From the NCBI GenBank assembly GCA_003225005.1, contig QIAN01000306.1:43529-107528 (forward strand): DNA of 64,000 nucleotides, read 5' to 3'. Positions 50,704 to 59,448 of the stretch are shown here, one piece after another. Position numbers and translations under genes: made by a program. The stretch is from Acidobacteriota bacterium. Its GTDB lineage: Bacteria; Acidobacteriota; Terriglobia; Terriglobales; Acidobacteriaceae. Each line of letters begins with the position of its first letter. The first letter of the stretch is position 1. The notes under the pieces are model-generated. The model did not search any database. It had not been told where the DNA came from and saw only the letters and a list, made by a program, of their open reading frames with translations.

Positions 50704-53700
50704 ATGAGACGCGTATTCGGAATCTTAGTTGCTCTAGCTCTGTTGGCGGTTGCCGGAAATGCCCAGACATTCCGCGGCGCCATTAACGGGACGGTGACCG
50801 ATCCGTCCGGTGCAGTGGTCGCCGGAGCCAGCGTGAAAGCCACAAATTCCGGCACCGGCATCGTCCAGACCACCACCACCACCAGTGACGGCCAGTACTC
50901 CTTCCAGGATCTGCCGCTCGGAACCTACTCGGTTGCGGTGACTGCCAGCGGCTTTCCCATGGTGACGGTGGATAAAGTACAGGTCACGGCAGGTTCTGCC
51001 TATACTCTCCCGATCAAACTTTCCATTGAAAGGCAGACCACGACAATTGAAGTTTCAGCGGCTGCTCTAATGCTAAATACGACCACCGCAACGCAGGACA
51101 ACATCCTGCCTACAGAGGCAGTGCAGGACGTGCCCATGAACGGGCGCGACTTCACGCAGTTCGCTGCTGTGCAGCCTGGCTACGGTGGGTACTCCGTGGG
51201 CGGTTTCGGCTCGCTGAACGGAACCCGCGCCAACCAGATGAACTGGCAGATTGACGGCGTCGACAACAACGACTTCTGGCACAACATTCCGGCTGTCAAC
51301 CAGGGCGGCGTCTCCGGTATCGCCGGCACGATCATGCCCTTGGATGCAATCGACGAATTTGCCGCCCAAACGCAATCCAACGCCGAAGGCGGCCGCAACG
51401 CTGGCGGCATTGTCAACGTCGTCCTTAGGTCCGGCACCAACCAACTCCACGGCTCCGCTTATTACTTCAACCGTAACGAGGCGTACGGGGCGGCTTCGCC
51501 ATTCACGCCATCCAACGTCAAAAAGCCCGAACTGCGCAACTACAATTTCGGCTTTGCGGTCGGCGGACCCATCATTAAAGATAAGACCTTCTATTTCCTG
51601 ACATTCGAGAAGCAGCGCTACGTCATTAGCGTGTCGGGCAAGGCCACTGAGCCGGATGCGCAATATATCGCTGCCGCTCGCGCGCTACTGACTGCGAACA
51701 GTGTTCTTGAGAGTCCGATTTCAACCAATTTGATTAACTCGCTGTGGCCGAGTAGCGTAACCCAGGCGAACTTGGGTGGCGCTCCGCTGAACTTTTTTGG
51801 GACTGATCCTTCAATCGGCTACAGTTACAACGGCAATCTCAAACTGGACCATAACTTCAGCGAGAAGCATCACCTGATGCTCCGTGCGTTTAACGGGCAG
51901 GGCGACCAGATTGCGCCTCTCGGTGCAAGTCTCGCACTGGCCACGGCCAGTTCCAATCTTGAGTATTACTTCGAGAAGGCACCGATTCACCTTCAGAACT
52001 ACTCCGCGGTCCTGAATTCCGTTCTGACTTCGCGGATTACCAACCAGATTCTGTTTGGTGTGAATTATTTCAACCAGACGTTTAATGATGCCAATCACAG
52101 CTTCGATGTGCACGCCATGGGCTTGTTCACCAGTCAGGACGCGCTCATTCACGGTCAGCCCATTCTCGGGGCGCCGAGCATTGCGATTGGCGGGTTTGAA
52201 CAGGTGGGAATCACTAATCCTTCCGGGCGCAACGACATTACCGGCATGTTGACCGACATCGTGTCTTACAACGTGGGCAAGCACCAGTTCCGTTTCGGCG
52301 GCGAGATGCGGCAGGGACACGTTGACGAATTCTACTTCCGGCACTCCCGGGGGGCGTTCAACTTTGATGGAAAGCAGGGGCCCGCTGGTTTGGGCTGGAC
52401 AGTGTGCCCGCTCACTGCTGCGCAGTGCGCCGACACGAATAACTTCGCCCTTGCCGACTTCCTCGCGGGCAACTTTGCCTCATCCAGTATCGCGGTGGGC
52501 AACGCAGAACGAAAAGTGGTGGTCAACGGCTTCGACTTCTTCGCGCAGGATTCCTGGCAGATTACCCGTCGCCTCAACGTAAATTGGGGCCTCCGCTGGG
52601 ACTACTTCGGTCCCCTTCACAGCAGCCACAAGGATCTTGCGGTCTTCATTCCGTCCGCGGGCGGCATCAAGATTCAGGGCAATGGCATCGACTCAATCTT
52701 CCCGCCCGACAAAAACAATTTTGCTCCACGGCTCGGTTTCGCCTATCAGCCCACCAGCAGGGAAGACTTGGTCGTGCGCGGCGGCATCGGCGTGTTCTAT
52801 GACCAAATCAATATGAACCCATTCTTGGACTTCCGTCCGCCAAACGCTGCGGACGGTCTGGAGGACAATCCAGCGGGTCCTTCCGCAGTGTCTACTTACA
52901 GCCTGGGGGCTGGGAGTTGGGTGCCAAATAGCTACCTCTATCCAGGTATCACGACCTGCGTGACCGGCAACGTGGCCACCGACCCGAACTGCGGCGGGTC
53001 TGCTTTCGACGTTTTCTCCGTCAGCCAGAACTTCCGGACACCGTACTTCTACAATTACAACCTTAACGTAGAGAAGAGTTTCGGAAACGGCATGGCCGTG
53101 TGGCAGGTTGGATACGTGGGAAGCGAGGGCCGCAAGCTTTCGATCATGTTGAACCTCAACCAATTCGGTCAGTATGCAACGCAGTTTCCTAATTACGGGG
53201 GCATCAATCAGCTCAACAGCATCGGAACCTCCAACTACAACGCCCTGCAGAGCACCTTGCGGCTCAGGGCATGGCATGGACTGGGCGCACAGTTTGCATA
53301 TACCTGGGCCCACGCCTTGGACGAAATTACCGCATACCGGGGCGCCCTTCCGTTTGACAGCACAAACATCAAGCTGGATTACGGTAATGGAGACTTCGAC
53401 ACCCGCCACAACCTCTCGGCCACGTTGACTTGGGACATCCCTGGTTCTTCTCACGGCCCGAAGATTCTTACTCACGGCTGGCAGGTAAACAGCCTCATGA
53501 CGTTCCACGGAGGACAGCCCCTCGACGGAGTTCGCACAGGTTACAGCGAGATCGCCAACCCGTTTGCGGGAATCTCCCATGCCTTCAACAAGAGCGGCGT
53601 CACCTGGATTAATCCGAACTCCTTTGTCATTCCGTCATCTGGTATAGGCAATCTTCGCCGCAACCAGATTTACGGTCCGGGCTTCTCTGATGTGGATCTA

Positions 53701-53919
53701 TCAGTGTTCAAAAACATCCCGATCACTGAACGCGTCAAAGCCCAGTTCCGTATCGAGCTGTTCAACGCTTTTAACCGCATCAACCTCGCTTCTGGCATTG
53801 GGGCTACCGGGCCCGGCAGCGGAGTCATCGCCGATACTATCGGCGACTTCAACGGCGCCCCTGGCATCGGACCCGGCGAAGCCTTCAATATGCAGCTGGG
53901 TTTGAAGATCATCTTCTAA
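50704..53919 (+). CDS. TonB-dependent receptor, Oar-like, with carboxypeptidase-regulatory domain
   Basis: A 1071-residue outer-membrane protein. The signal peptide MRRVFGILVALALLAVAGNA is followed by a carboxypeptidase-regulatory domain at about 28-110 (GAINGTVTDPSGAVVAGASV). A plug region has DVPMNGRDFTQFAAVQPG and a glycine-rich loop (YSVGGFGSLNGTRANQMNW, then DGVDNNDFW). A long barrel follows and ends LGLKIIF. It resembles the Oar-type receptors expanded in Acidobacteria, which import unknown large or scarce substrates with TonB energy. GGAGGAGAGAG lies before ATG 50704. A strong terminator follows. Confidence 0.9.
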   Translation: MRRVFGILVALALLAVAGNAQTFRGAINGTVTDPSGAVVAGASVKATNSGTGIVQTTTTTSDGQYSFQDLPLGTYSVAVTASGFPMVTVDKVQVTAGSAYTLPIKLSIERQTTTIEVSAAALMLNTTTATQDNILPTEAVQDVPMNGRDFTQFAAVQPGYGGYSVGGFGSLNGTRANQMNWQIDGVDNNDFWHNIPAVNQGGVSGIAGTIMPLDAIDEFAAQTQSNAEGGRNAGGIVNVVLRSGTNQLHGSAYYFNRNEAYGAASPFTPSNVKKPELRNYNFGFAVGGPIIKDKTFYFLTFEKQRYVISVSGKATEPDAQYIAAARALLTANSVLESPISTNLINSLWPSSVTQANLGGAPLNFFGTDPSIGYSYNGNLKLDHNFSEKHHLMLRAFNGQGDQIAPLGASLALATASSNLEYYFEKAPIHLQNYSAVLNSVLTSRITNQILFGVNYFNQTFNDANHSFDVHAMGLFTSQDALIHGQPILGAPSIAIGGFEQVGITNPSGRNDITGMLTDIVSYNVGKHQFRFGGEMRQGHVDEFYFRHSRGAFNFDGKQGPAGLGWTVCPLTAAQCADTNNFALADFLAGNFASSSIAVGNAERKVVVNGFDFFAQDSWQITRRLNVNWGLRWDYFGPLHSSHKDLAVFIPSAGGIKIQGNGIDSIFPPDKNNFAPRLGFAYQPTSREDLVVRGGIGVFYDQINMNPFLDFRPPNAADGLEDNPAGPSAVSTYSLGAGSWVPNSYLYPGITTCVTGNVATDPNCGGSAFDVFSVSQNFRTPYFYNYNLNVEKSFGNGMAVWQVGYVGSEGRKLSIMLNLNQFGQYATQFPNYGGINQLNSIGTSNYNALQSTLRLRAWHGLGAQFAYTWAHALDEITAYRGALPFDSTNIKLDYGNGDFDTRHNLSATLTWDIPGSSHGPKILTHGWQVNSLMTFHGGQPLDGVRTGYSEIANPFAGISHAFNKSGVTWINPNSFVIPSSGIGNLRRNQIYGPGFSDVDLSVFKNIPITERVKAQFRIELFNAFNRINLASGIGATGPGSGVIADTIGDFNGAPGIGPGEAFNMQLGLKIIF

Positions 53920-53939
53920 CGATTGCTGAAGTTTTTCCT

Positions 53940-53971
53940 GGCGGATGCGCTCTGCGCATCCGCCTTATTTT
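53940..53971 (+). terminator. Rho-independent terminator after the TonB-dependent receptor
   Basis: A perfect 11-bp stem GGCGGATGCGC (53940-53950) pairs with GCGCATCCGCC (53954-53964) across TCT and is followed by TTATTTT. It starts 21 bp after the receptor stop. Confidence 0.93.
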
Positions 53972-54113
53972 CTTGCGACAGAACTGTGAGCGCAGCCCGG
54001 CTCTCAAAGTCCCTGTACGAAAGTACCCACACGGTAACTTGGTCCCAAATCGTAACGCATGCTACGCTCCGCAACAGTAGTCAAACCACAGCCTCGTGTT
54101 GCGGGAGACCTCG

Positions 54114-55583
54114 ATGCCACGCTCTTCGATGCGGCGCTTTATCTGCGCTGCCCTTGTCTTTGGTCTGTGCACTGCCGCGCCGGTGTATGCGCATCATGTT
54201 AAGAAGGCGTCGACCACGACAATGCCGGTCACAACCTCGTCTGCCAAAGCTCGCGCACTCTACGAAAAAGGAATGCAGGACTACGAAAATCTCTACCTCG
54301 AACGTTGCAACGACGACTGGCGAGCTGCCGTGAAGGAAGATCCGAGTCTGGCGGCGGCGTGGGCCTGGATCGCTTTCAACAGCGGAAATCCCGAGGAGGT
54401 CAATGCTGCTCGCGCCAAGGCCAAGGCGCTCGTGCCTAAGCTCACGCCTGGGGAGCAGTTAATGGTGAGCTGGATCGTCGACGTGCAGGAAGGCGACTTC
54501 ATCGCTGGCATCTCCGCCATGAACGACCTGTTGGAGATGTATCCCAAAGACAAACGGCTGCTGTATCTCGCCGGCAATTGGTTGATGGGAGAAAATGGCG
54601 ACGATCAGGCGCAACGCATGATGGAGAAGGCGCTGATCATCGATAAGAACTATCCCGCGGCGCTCAACGACCTGGCTTATGTGGATGCGAGAAACCGCAG
54701 GTTCGCCAAAGCATTCACCGCCATGGACCGCTACGTCGCGTTGCTGCCCCAGGAACCGAACCCGCAAGACTCCTACGGAGAACTTCTGCGCATGGCAGGC
54801 GCCTTCGAGCATTCGCTGGAACACTACCGCGCAGCACTGAAGATCGATCCGGATTTCGTGACTTCTCAGCTGGGGCTGGGCGACACCTATGCGCTGATGG
54901 GCAATCAGGATCAGGCGCGAATTGAATACGAAAAAGCAATCCGCTTCGCGCACAACGAAGCAGACCGTTTGACTTACGACATGCAAAAAGCCATGACGTG
55001 GGTGCGCGAGAGCAATTTCGCCGAGGCTGACAAGGCATTTATCGAGATAGCCGAGACCGCTCACGCCAAGGGCCAGGATCTGCAAGAGGCGCAGGCATTG
55101 CGTCATCTCGCCGAGTATCAGCAGGACGATGCCATCGCGCTCAAACGTTTGAAGGCAGCTGAGGAAGCCCTGGAACACCGCAGCGTGATTTCGCCCTCGG
55201 ATCGCAATGAAGAAATGTCTCGCATTCTGCGCAATCGCGTGGTGCGCGCATCACACATGGGCAACGAACTTCTGCGAGATCGGTCACTCAAGCAACTCGA
55301 GACCATGGCTGCCGCCAGCCGCAACCGGGTCATTCAGAGTTCGTACCACGGCGCGGCCGGATCCGTACGGATGGATCAGAAAAAATACGAGGATGCCATC
55401 GCGCACCTTGACGAAGATCAGGACAATCCTCTCACAATGGAATTGCTGGCGCGCGCTTACTACCAGACCAGCCAGCCCAACAAGCTGCACGAAGTAGAGG
55501 CCAAGCTGCGGGGTACGAATCTACCGACCATGGAGCAGGCTCTGGTAGTTCCAGCCGCTCGCTCGAGACGTCCCGCAATCTAG
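54114..55583 (+). CDS. Secreted TPR-repeat protein
   Basis: A 489-residue exported protein with tetratricopeptide-like helices. A signal peptide (MRRFICAALVFGLCTAAPVY) starts about six residues after ATG 54114, which is preceded by GGGAG at about 7 bp. Repeats include ALYEKGMQDYENLYLERCND, AMNDLLEMYPKDKRLLYLAGNWL, ALIIDKNYPAALNDLAYVD, HYRAALKIDPDFVTSQLGL and YEKAIRFAHNEADRL. TPR proteins mediate protein contacts; the partner is unknown. It lies in its own transcription unit after the terminator of the TonB receptor and before the PilZ gene. Confidence 0.82.
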   Translation: MPRSSMRRFICAALVFGLCTAAPVYAHHVKKASTTTMPVTTSSAKARALYEKGMQDYENLYLERCNDDWRAAVKEDPSLAAAWAWIAFNSGNPEEVNAARAKAKALVPKLTPGEQLMVSWIVDVQEGDFIAGISAMNDLLEMYPKDKRLLYLAGNWLMGENGDDQAQRMMEKALIIDKNYPAALNDLAYVDARNRRFAKAFTAMDRYVALLPQEPNPQDSYGELLRMAGAFEHSLEHYRAALKIDPDFVTSQLGLGDTYALMGNQDQARIEYEKAIRFAHNEADRLTYDMQKAMTWVRESNFAEADKAFIEIAETAHAKGQDLQEAQALRHLAEYQQDDAIALKRLKAAEEALEHRSVISPSDRNEEMSRILRNRVVRASHMGNELLRDRSLKQLETMAAASRNRVIQSSYHGAAGSVRMDQKKYEDAIAHLDEDQDNPLTMELLARAYYQTSQPNKLHEVEAKLRGTNLPTMEQALVVPAARSRRPAI

Positions 55584-55628
55584 AATTGGGTTAGTATTGC
55601 CGGCGCTAGTGATGTAACGTTACCACTC

Positions 55629-55952
55629 ATGAATCCCACAGCAGAACGCCGTTTGGGCAAGAGGATTGTTGCCCAGGTTCCCGTGCAAATCCGAAGTGCG
55701 ACGGCAGACCCGGAGCAGACTGCTCATACCCGTGACCTCAGCACGAATGGCGTATTCCTTTACACCCAGTCCCAGATGACTGAAGGCTCCGAGATTGAGA
55801 TGGTCATGATTCTTCCGGCCGAGCTCACCGGCGAGAAATGTTGGGTATGTTGTCACGCGACGGTGGTGCGCGTGGAAGAAAGCCCAGGACCGAGGTTTGG
55901 AGTCGCTGCGGCGATCAAAAAAATGGATTTCTTGCCCGAGATCGGTCTGTAA
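55629..55952 (+). CDS. PilZ-domain protein
   Basis: A 107-residue cytoplasmic protein with a PilZ fold. The N-terminal basic motif ERRLGKRIVAQ fits the RxxxR c-di-GMP-binding box, followed by DLSTNGVFLY, the D/NxSxxG motif, at about 36-45. It is a stand-alone PilZ protein, expected to bind c-di-GMP and act on a partner. An unusual CWVCC occurs near the end. ATG 55629 lies 45 bp after the TPR gene, so they may be co-transcribed. Confidence 0.82.
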   Translation: MNPTAERRLGKRIVAQVPVQIRSATADPEQTAHTRDLSTNGVFLYTQSQMTEGSEIEMVMILPAELTGEKCWVCCHATVVRVEESPGPRFGVAAAIKKMDFLPEIGL

Positions 55953-56167
55953 GCCTCAAAGCATTGCACCAATTATGGTGCATTCCAGTCTGCAAAAAAA
56001 CCTCGAAACCTACCCCGGTATCAGCCCTTTCATGGTTATAATGTCCGCACTGCAGTTCAAGATCCGGGCTGGCCTCCAAAATTCCTCCCCCTGCATCGAG
56101 TTTGGTGCAATAATAGCGGCCCTCGGATTGGCTCTGTCCAATTCCTAAGAATCAGGTGAGTTCGGTC

Positions 56168-56518
56168 ATGTGGATTGAAAAGCTGGCAGACGGAATCGTG
56201 CGAGTGCAAACTCCGATTGGCCCGCGTTACATCATGCCTTCGTTTCTTCAGCGCGTTTACCTGTTGTGGATATTCCGCAACTTTCCCATTCTCCCGCACG
56301 CTGTTCTCAGCGGGAGACAGCGCCGGTTGATTGACCGCTTGTGTTCCGAACAGCGCTTTGTCTCCATGGCTTACGCTGATGGCATGGATGAAGCGCCGGT
56401 GATCGGAACCATCGAGCGACGCCCGGTGATGGGAGCTCAGCCCTTGCCATCGCGCCGCCCCATCGCGGCCATTGCCGAGGACTCGAGCTTGGCGGCCGAA
56501 GCAAGACAGCGCTCATAA
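56168..56518 (+). CDS. Small basic conserved-looking protein, unknown
   Basis: A 116-residue protein starting MWIEKLADGIVRVQTPIGPRY. The frame opens at GTG 56156, but ATG 56168 has AGGTGAG (56153-56159) at a sensible distance. It contains IMPSFLQRVYLLWIFRNFPILPH, RQRRLIDRLCSEQRF and a Pro/Arg-rich C-terminus (RRPVMGAQPLPSRRP). It may be a PilZ-neighbour or signalling accessory, but this is only position. Family unrecognised. The 215 bp before it have no other gene. Confidence 0.55.
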   Translation: MWIEKLADGIVRVQTPIGPRYIMPSFLQRVYLLWIFRNFPILPHAVLSGRQRRLIDRLCSEQRFVSMAYADGMDEAPVIGTIERRPVMGAQPLPSRRPIAAIAEDSSLAAEARQRS

Positions 56519-56729
56519 CCTTGTTGTCGCTTGCCGATCTTGCTTCCCGGTAAACGGTCCTGGGGCGTCCAGAATTATTTCTTTGAAATTTCTTAGGGGC
56601 ACCTTGTTGTTTTCGAGTTGGCCCATCGCTTTCAATTTTGTAAGCGGGGAAGGAATTGCTACCTGCGAAGATTCGCCGGGTCTTCATTGCCCCGTGCCAC
56701 GCTCTGATGGAGGCAGAGCCCTCGGATGC

Positions 56730-56735
56730 TATAAT
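56730..56735 (+). promoter_or_regulatory. Likely tRNA-Lys promoter -10 box
   Basis: TATAAT lies 32 bp before the tRNA gene, in a 248-bp gap without a gene. The -35 is weak, as is common for such promoters with other activating sequence. Predicted start near 56742. Confidence 0.5.
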
Positions 56736-56766
56736 CCGAATTCACCCTGCCGCAATTTCCCCGCTC

Positions 56767-56842
<76 letters not shown>

Positions 56843-56906
56843 TCTTTTCAACAACTTGGCGGCTTCGACTGATCCTGTGCCCACCGATTGTGTCCATTTT
56901 GTGTCC

Positions 56907-57824
56907 CTATTGCACACGCTGACTCGCTACGTGCGCAATCTCGTCGATGTCCTGGTGCTGATACTTCATGGTTGTTGCGACTTCTGCGTGCCCCATCGCC
57001 TTCATTACTGCAAACAGATTCTCGGTAGCCCGGTACATTTCCGTTCCGAAACCGTGACGAGCACAGTCCAGAACAAGGTCATCCGGCAGACCAGCATCCT
57101 TCCGAGCATCCTGGAACTGCCTGGCCACCGTAGTGAGATGGCCACACTTTGCCCGTTCTGATGGAAAGACCCAGCCTTCCTTTTGATCGGAATACCGCGC
57201 GAGCAGCGATTGGAGAACGCGCGGGCTGATCGGAACGTGCCTTCGCCCCTTTGGGGTCTTGCTGTCGTAGACGAAATAACGGCTGTTCGACCAATCCAGG
57301 TGCTCCCAGCGCATCGTGAATACTTCCTTCTGGTTTCGCATTCCGGCGTCGCGCATGATCATCAACACGTCTCGGAGCGGCTGTTTGCAAAAAGGCAAAA
57401 GCTTGGCTTCAACGTGTTCGTCGATGATGCGCTCCCGCTCGCGTTCCTGTTGCAGTTTGATCTTTGGAGCCGCTCTAAGCACTCTCCACTCTTCCGCTTT
57501 GCCGAGCATACGCCGAAGCTTGCGAAGTGCATTGTTGTGGTTCGACGGGCCGCCCGGAAAACTGAGCACGCCGGTATCGTCTTGGGAGATTGCGTCAAGC
57601 CGCATACCAGCGACAACCGTGTCCGCAAGCAGCCGCCATCCGTTAGCGTAGTAATCCTTTGACTTCTGTTTCAACATGCTTTGGTTGTCAACCCATTCAA
57701 GAAAGCGCTTACTAAACCCACGAAGCACCGGACTGCGCCACAGCAGAAGAACACCTCCTCGTTCTTCGGATTGGGCCATTGCGAATGCCTCGATTCTTCG
57801 AGCGGCCGTGAGTGTGGTTTTCAA
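56907..57824 (-). CDS. Tyrosine recombinase / phage-type integrase
   Basis: A 305-residue site-specific recombinase. An N-terminal core-binding region (about 30-110, FSKRFLEWVDNQSMLKQKSKDY) precedes the catalytic domain. The first Arg is in DAGMRNQKEVFTMRW (about 165), the Arg-His pair in DCARHGFGTEM (about 255), a His in MGHAEVATTM, and the nucleophile Tyr in MKYQHQDI. The usual catalytic His before ARH is Asp here, as in a subfamily with xCARH motifs known to me. The start is TTG 57824, overlapping the stop of a broken deaminase gene, so the N-terminus may be altered. The gene lies beside tRNA-Lys. Confidence 0.85.
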   Translation of the reverse strand: MKTTLTAARRIEAFAMAQSEERGGVLLLWRSPVLRGFSKRFLEWVDNQSMLKQKSKDYYANGWRLLADTVVAGMRLDAISQDDTGVLSFPGGPSNHNNALRKLRRMLGKAEEWRVLRAAPKIKLQQERERERIIDEHVEAKLLPFCKQPLRDVLMIMRDAGMRNQKEVFTMRWEHLDWSNSRYFVYDSKTPKGRRHVPISPRVLQSLLARYSDQKEGWVFPSERAKCGHLTTVARQFQDARKDAGLPDDLVLDCARHGFGTEMYRATENLFAVMKAMGHAEVATTMKYQHQDIDEIAHVASQRVQ

Positions 57825-58057
57825 GGTTCATGTGTGGAATACAACACGAAATCCGGTAGGTACCGGCCATAGCCGGAGCAGACATATTTCAATGTTTCAA
57901 GCTCCACGTGCTTGATGGATGAACCCGAAGTCTTTACCCGGTTGCCGGCAGATGCGATAACCACTTCCCGATTTCCAATGAGCTGCGTGATGACGGCACC
58001 GATGGCATAGTCGCCACGGTCACGGGCGCGCTTTGCCTCCGCGATCGCAAGCTGCAT
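57821..58057 (-). pseudogene. Truncated nucleoside deaminase
   Basis: 78 codons matching the N-terminus of a cytidine/guanine/tRNA-adenosine deaminase-like protein: LAIAEAKRARDRGDYAIGAV, then SIKHVELETL (the zinc-binding HxE) and FVLYSTHEP. In intact enzymes HEP is followed by the zinc-binding CPMC; here a TGA at 57821-57823 stops it exactly there, and the integrase begins. The active site is thus incomplete. Frame-consistent sequence (PPSYKPKKKF) precedes the first ATG, so the start may also be lost. It probably reflects an insertion or deletion at the integrase edge. Confidence 0.75.
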
Positions 58058-58143
58058 AAACTTTTTCTTCGGTTTGTAGCTGGGAGGGATTATTTTTTCT
58101 CCCCGAGTCTGAAAGTCCTAGGCCATTTCTTGGAAGAGCGGTC

Positions 58144-58467
58144 TCAGCCCTTCACGACTTCCGATCCCCGCTCGAAACCCACGTCGATCTTCTGCCGCCC
58201 AGCCTGAGTTGCGGCCTCGATCGCGGACTCCTGCGTTTCAAAGGTGTTGGGCAAATGGAACTCAGTTTCGGTCACGCCGAACGCCTCATGCTCCTTGACG
58301 GAGAACTCCGCCGAGAATCCGCCGTCCTTAAGCTCGCATGTCCGAGCCTCGATGACATAGCCCTTGTACCCCTGCCTGCTCTTCACTACCAAAGCCCCTT
58401 GCGCAGCAATTATCTCGCACTTCGGGGTAGGGAGCTTCCCCTCAAGCCAACGTCGTCCGCGTGTCAC
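58144..58467 (-). CDS. Small protein of unknown function
   Basis: 107 codons on the minus strand. The C-terminal ~75 residues (YKGYVIEARTCELKDGGFSAE and following, ending QKIDVGFERGSEVV) have regular coding character, with a repeated aromatic/Glu pattern. The N-terminal ~30 residues (TRGRRWLEGKL and on) look less natural and may be an accidental extension at the border of degraded DNA. I do not recognise the family with certainty. It lies between a truncated deaminase and kinase-like fragments, so it could be a remnant too. Confidence 0.45.
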   Translation of the reverse strand: MTRGRRWLEGKLPTPKCEIIAAQGALVVKSRQGYKGYVIEARTCELKDGGFSAEFSVKEHEAFGVTETEFHLPNTFETQESAIEAATQAGRQKIDVGFERGSEVVKG

Positions 58468-58470
58468 TCC

Positions 58471-58902
58471 TCAAGCTGGCGAGGAGCCCCGAATACCGCC
58501 TCTGCGGTCGGTCGTTGCGGACCGCGATGCCCTCAGGGAAACGCTGAGCGCCGTTTTCAGCGTGTCATCGAACACCGCATCGCCCGTGCTGTTAGCGAAA
58601 TCGGCGAGAACGATGGTGTCCTTCTCGGGTGAGACGGGCCGTAGAGCGCGAACGGAAGTAGAACGCTCCCACGATTGCAAGCCCGACAAGCTGCCCAGAC
58701 TGCCGATCGATTCGGCAAGGTAGGCTTTGCTGCCCGCCCGCTGGTAAAGCTCGAGGGCCACGTCGGGCGTGAGTTTCGTGTTGGCTGGGCGGGCAATCGC
58801 CTTTCCTGAATGTGCTTTCTGACAGCGAAGTGCGGGGAGCGTCGCTTGCAGCGACCCGAGGCAAAAGGAGGAGGCGTCTATCGCGCCGAACTCTTCACCC
58901 AT
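58471..58902 (-). pseudogene. Rearranged fragments of a large acidobacterial kinase/TPR-type protein
   Basis: A 143-codon frame. One segment ([19 protein letters not shown], then [14 protein letters not shown]) and another ([20 protein letters not shown], then [12 protein letters not shown]) are pieces I recall from a long protein type in this phylum with a kinase or sensor N-terminus. In that type the DTIVLADF segment comes before the LTPDV segment; here the order is reversed. The rest looks non-coding. It is therefore called a remnant of a duplication or rearrangement. Identification is from memory and was not searched. Confidence 0.5.
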
Positions 58903-59151
58903 GATGCCAAGACAAATCAGATGATCTGTCCCGAGAACAAACGCCTGCCGTTTCGCTACTTTGATCGCCCACCCGGCCGCACCATCCGCGTATACTCAGC
59001 TCGCAAAGAAGAATGCCCCGTGTGTCCCTCACGGCAGGCCTGCTGCGGGCAAAGTAAACTGAAACAAACCGGACGCAGAATCACCGTCCCTTGGCCAAGG
59101 ATGCACCGGAGCCCAGAGCGCTGGAACCGCCGCAACAGGGGCGCTTGGTAG
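58810..59151 (+). pseudogene. Fragment of an IS1182-like transposase
   Basis: 113 codons containing [20 protein letters not shown], then [19 protein letters not shown] and KLKQTGRRITV. The C-x2-C / CC cysteine pattern after a strand pair resembles the middle of IS1182-family transposases. Neither the DDE N-terminal part nor the C-terminal Glu part is present, so it is an inactive fragment. The first ~20 codons ([19 protein letters not shown]) are probably unrelated sequence. Its degraded state fits the other broken genes around it. Confidence 0.6.
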
Positions 59152-59448
59152 CGATTCCTCAGATCCAATCAGTAACTTGAGGAGAGTCAGAACTTGCGGG
59201 GCTCTAGGGTTAGGGTGAAGCCAGTGGGGCCTTTTCGGAGCACCTCGACGCGAAACTGCGCTAGAACAGCCCCACGGAAGGCAACTCAATGTACAATGCG
59301 GTCTGCTTGGAAGTCCAAGATGGAAATGCTGGTTTGGGTTGCATGCGCTCCTAATTAGTCGCCGGATGTGCCCCACTTCGTTCTCTGCTGGGGTCTCAGG
59401 CCATGGAACCTGGCTTGGATTATTTCCGAGCACGCGAGGCTCACGGCT

